Source: JAWPMV01 sp038527215 (lineage in GTDB: Bacteria; Bacteroidota; Bacteroidia; J057). From it: a stretch of DNA of 64,000 bases. Under the pieces are notes generated by a model that did not search any database, was not told the origin of the DNA, and saw nothing but the letters and a program-made list of their open reading frames with translations. Shown one piece after another: positions 62,050 through 64,000 of this stretch. Both the position numbers and the translations under genes were made by a program. The DNA lies in the NCBI GenBank assembly GCA_038527215.1, contig JBCBGC010000011.1, positions 25,231-89,230 on the forward strand, given 5' to 3'. Within the stretch, counting starts at the first letter, position 1, and every line of letters starts with the position of its first letter.

Positions 62050-62726
62050 GCTTTCGCTTTTTTCTTCTTTTTCTTTTTGCTGCCTGGGTATTCGTATCCG
62101 GTGAGCTTCGTAATTTTCTTTTTACTCAGATTTTTGGCTGTTACGGTCATGGGGACATCCTCCAGGGGCATTTTATTCCGACGATTGATCTCCTGGGCGG
62201 CAATTTTATCTACTACTTCGATCCCTTTGACCACCTTACCGAAGACGGTGTATCCACCATTCAGATGCCGACAGGCTTTGGCATTGTGCACGATATAGAA
62301 CTGACTGCCACTGGATTCCTTTTGAGGATTGACGCGATCATTCTGACGAGCCGCAGCTAGGGAACCTTTTTCGTGTTTGATCCCTTTGACAAATTCTGCC
62401 GGGATGGTATAACCAGGACCTCCCTGACCCGCTGCTTTACGATTTCCCCCTGGTTTGGTGTTGGGATCTCCTCCCTGAATCATGAAACCCAGCATGACCC
62501 GATGGAACAGCGTTTGGTCATAAAAGCCTTCTTCGGCGAGTTTGATAAAATTTGCTTTGTGTTTCGGCGTCTCATCAAAGAGAATAATGTTCATGTCCCC
62601 ATAAGCAGTAGTCATGGTAATCAGGACGTCTTTTTTGGCGGGTTTGCCTTCTTTTTGAGCCTTTAGCTGAGGCGAAAAGCCCAGAATGACTGCACTCAGG
62701 AGAATGACAGGGATAAGGTTTCTCAT
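62046..62726 (-). CDS. Exported cyclophilin-type peptidyl-prolyl isomerase
   Basis: The 226-residue protein has a signal peptide (1-23, ending LKAQ) and a cyclophilin domain at about 35-210. Landmarks are FIKLAEEGFYDQTLFHRVMLGFMIQGGDP, SLAAARQND, SGSQFYIVHN and YTVFGKVVKGIEVVDKI. The C-terminal tail is very Lys-rich. It should catalyse cis/trans Pro isomerisation in the periplasm. Confidence 0.94.
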   Translation of the reverse strand: MRNLIPVILLSAVILGFSPQLKAQKEGKPAKKDVLITMTTAYGDMNIILFDETPKHKANFIKLAEEGFYDQTLFHRVMLGFMIQGGDPNTKPGGNRKAAGQGGPGYTIPAEFVKGIKHEKGSLAAARQNDRVNPQKESSGSQFYIVHNAKACRHLNGGYTVFGKVVKGIEVVDKIAAQEINRRNKMPLEDVPMTVTAKNLSKKKITKLTGYEYPGSKKKKKKKAKA

Positions 62727-62771
62727 GCTATATATTTGGTTTAGGAGGGTAAATTAAGCAAAAAGCCTTGC

Positions 62772-62800
62772 TTTGCTCAAAGGCAAATTGCGTATCTTCG
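62772..62800 (+). promoter_or_regulatory. Promoter ending four bases before a start codon
   Basis: TTTG (62772-62775) and TATCTTCG (62793-62800, seven of eight positions of TAnnTTTG) are separated by 17 bases. The ATG is at 62805, so transcripts should be leaderless or nearly so. Confidence 0.55.
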
Positions 62801-62804
62801 AACT

Positions 62805-63278
62805 ATGAATCGGTCATTTTTTGCATTCGGGATAGGGGTTATCAGCTATTTAGCCTTGAGTACAGGCTGCTATGGCCCGCGCTCTGGCGCCTTGAGCTTT
62901 GAAGTACGGACGGCCCTGGATTCTCTCGCCTTTAGCCAGGCTCCGGTGGAGGTGAAGTATTTTGGCATGGTGGATCAGATTTATGGTCTGGTCAACGAAG
63001 CTGCCTCCTTTACTACGGAAGAAGAGGCCATTGCCCATATTCAGGCTTTTCTCACCAATAACGATATCGCGCTCTCGACCATCTACAATGAATACGATCT
63101 TTGGCAAAAACATCTTTCAGATGACGACAGGATGGAATTTGTCATGATCCTGCTTTCCCGCGAAAAAGCCGCCAAACTAGGGGCTTTGGCGCCCCGGTTT
63201 CGTCGAAGGATTGATTTTAATCAGGATTGGGCAGCCGTCTTTGACGGCTTAATAGCCTATGTTGAGATGCAGAAATAG
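62805..63278 (+). CDS. Lipoprotein of unknown function
   Basis: The 157-residue product has a signal peptide ending in a lipobox-like ALSTGC (Cys22). The mature part is mostly helical with no recognised domain. It converges on the ABC exporter gene with five bases between the stops. Confidence 0.75.
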   Translation: MNRSFFAFGIGVISYLALSTGCYGPRSGALSFEVRTALDSLAFSQAPVEVKYFGMVDQIYGLVNEAASFTTEEEAIAHIQAFLTNNDIALSTIYNEYDLWQKHLSDDDRMEFVMILLSREKAAKLGALAPRFRRRIDFNQDWAAVFDGLIAYVEMQK

Positions 63279-63283
63279 GGAGA

Positions 63284-64000
63284 TTAACTCTGGAATTGCA
63301 TATCAAACAAAGTCCGGTACAGGCCATTTTGGAGCAAAAGATCCTGGTGCCTACCTCGTTCAATAATTTTTCCCGCCTCCAATACCAGAATTTCGTCTGC
63401 CTGCAAGATGGTGGATAAACGGTGCGCGATCACGATGCTGGTCCGATCTTCCATCAAGGCCGTCAGGGCATCTTGTACCAACCTTTCTGAAGCGGTATCC
63501 AGATTGGAAGTAGCTTCATCCAGGATCAGGACATCTGGATCGCGTAAAATGGCTCTGGCAATGCTGAGGCGCTGTCTTTGTCCTCCGGACAAGGCTGTAC
63601 CTCGTTCACCAATGACGGTTTGGTAGCCTTCCGGGAGTTCCTGGATAAACTCATGGGCATGCGCCATTTTTGCGGCTTCCATGACTTTTTCCAGGGCTGT
63701 TTCTGGCTGGCCATAGGCGATATTGGCAAACACCGTATCATGGAACAAAATCCCTTCCTGGGTTACGTTGCCAATCAAGGCCCGGAGATCCGCTATTTTT
63801 ACCTGACGAATATCTTTCCCATCTATCAGGATACTCCCTCCAGCCGGATCATAGAAGCGGGGAATCAAATCTACCAGGGTAGATTTTCCGGCTCCGGAAG
63901 GCCCGACCAAGGCTACGGTTTGCCCTTTTTTTACTGAGAAACTCACCCCATGTAAGACCGGATGATTGGGATAACTGAAATGGATGTCTTCAAACCTGAT
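63284..64000 (-). CDS. MsbA-like ABC exporter, nucleotide-binding end only
   Basis: The frame is open to the window edge at 64000 (239 codons shown), so the membrane part and start are missing. The shown part is an ABC-type ATPase: IHFSYPNHPVL at the A-loop, Walker A GPSGAGKS, signature LSGGQRQR, Walker B VLILDEATSNLD, and the H-loop IAHRLS. Together with the exporter-like layout this fits the MsbA/ABCB half-transporter group, for lipids or drugs. Substrate is unknown. Confidence 0.9.
   Translation of the reverse strand: MRFEDIHFSYPNHPVLHGVSFSVKKGQTVALVGPSGAGKSTLVDLIPRFYDPAGGSILIDGKDIRQVKIADLRALIGNVTQEGILFHDTVFANIAYGQPETALEKVMEAAKMAHAHEFIQELPEGYQTVIGERGTALSGGQRQRLSIARAILRDPDVLILDEATSNLDTASERLVQDALTALMEDRTSIVIAHRLSTILQADEILVLEAGKIIERGRHQDLLLQNGLYRTLFDMQFQS

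Noticed and set aside
1..64000. tRNA, rRNA, CRISPR arrays, insertion sequences and prophage genes
   Set aside because: I scanned intergenic regions and coding genes for these and saw no transposase, integrase, phage structural gene, regularly spaced repeat array or tRNA-like structure.

Overview
The window comes from a Bacteroidota chromosome, most likely the Saprospiria/Lewinella-type lineage. That placement is an inference from gene content: short proteins ending in type IX secretion (T9SS) sorting domains, TPR-CHAT proteins with signal peptides, many Spi/Spii-exported TPR proteins, TAnnTTTG-type promoter boxes, and no clear Shine-Dalgarno sequences. No tRNA, rRNA, insertion sequence, prophage or CRISPR array was seen.

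Region 1 (1-14032) is the accessory-looking part. A leftward operon (3626 to beyond base 1) encodes an ECF-like sigma factor, a TPR-bearing membrane anti-sigma-like protein, a membrane protein with two tandem modules resembling effector-associated domain 11 (EAD11), and two exported proteins of unknown function. A mini T9SS cargo and a helical cytosolic protein follow. Rightward lie an exported TPR-CHAT peptidase-like protein (6113-9226) and a tight four-gene cassette (9347-14032): a single-pass protein with an OmpA/MotB-like end, a soluble coiled-coil protein, a four-helix membrane protein with long coiled coils on both sides, and a lipoprotein with a degenerate vWA-like fold. The cassette looks like an envelope-spanning complex that I cannot match to a named system, and it is my main candidate for something new.

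Region 2 (14137-20074) is a catabolic operon: an IlvD/Edd [2Fe-2S] sugar-acid dehydratase, a GntP permease, a lipoprotein aldose 1-epimerase, an SDR dehydrogenase and an FAH-family hydrolase. Together they fit a non-phosphorylating, diketo-type sugar-acid pathway.

Region 3 (20071-34562) is mostly housekeeping and envelope genes: a GT2 glycosyltransferase, a helix-hairpin-helix membrane protein with a double OmpA-like partner, a metal-receptor-like protein, ferritin, a UPF0173 hydrolase, an NtrY-like histidine kinase, a DUF1080 lipoprotein, NTF2-like proteins, a DMT transporter and a TPR lipoprotein. A 0.58-kb gene-free stretch (21022-21598) carries two copies of an 87-bp repeat.

Region 4 (34964-49302) holds a T9SS cargo protein, a second TPR-CHAT protein, a thioredoxin-TPR protein, a Planctomycete-style trio (PSCyt1/DUF1549/DUF1553 protein, DUF1501 Tat substrate, membrane cytochrome with LRR and CHB_HEX-like parts), and a class III cyclase-TPR receptor. 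The trio is preceded by two identical-arm inverted repeats that look like operators.

Region 5 (49306-64000) is mixed: a GNAT acetyltransferase, YfbR nucleotidase, a Pta-N/DRTGG-like P-loop protein, two Rossmann oxidoreductases, a GH106-like glycosidase, a LolD-like ABC ATPase, dihydrolipoyl dehydrogenase, RecN, a cyclophilin, and the end of an MsbA-like ABC exporter cut by the window edge. Several gene pairs converge with stop codons overlapping by four bases, while most other convergent junctions have clear hairpin terminators.
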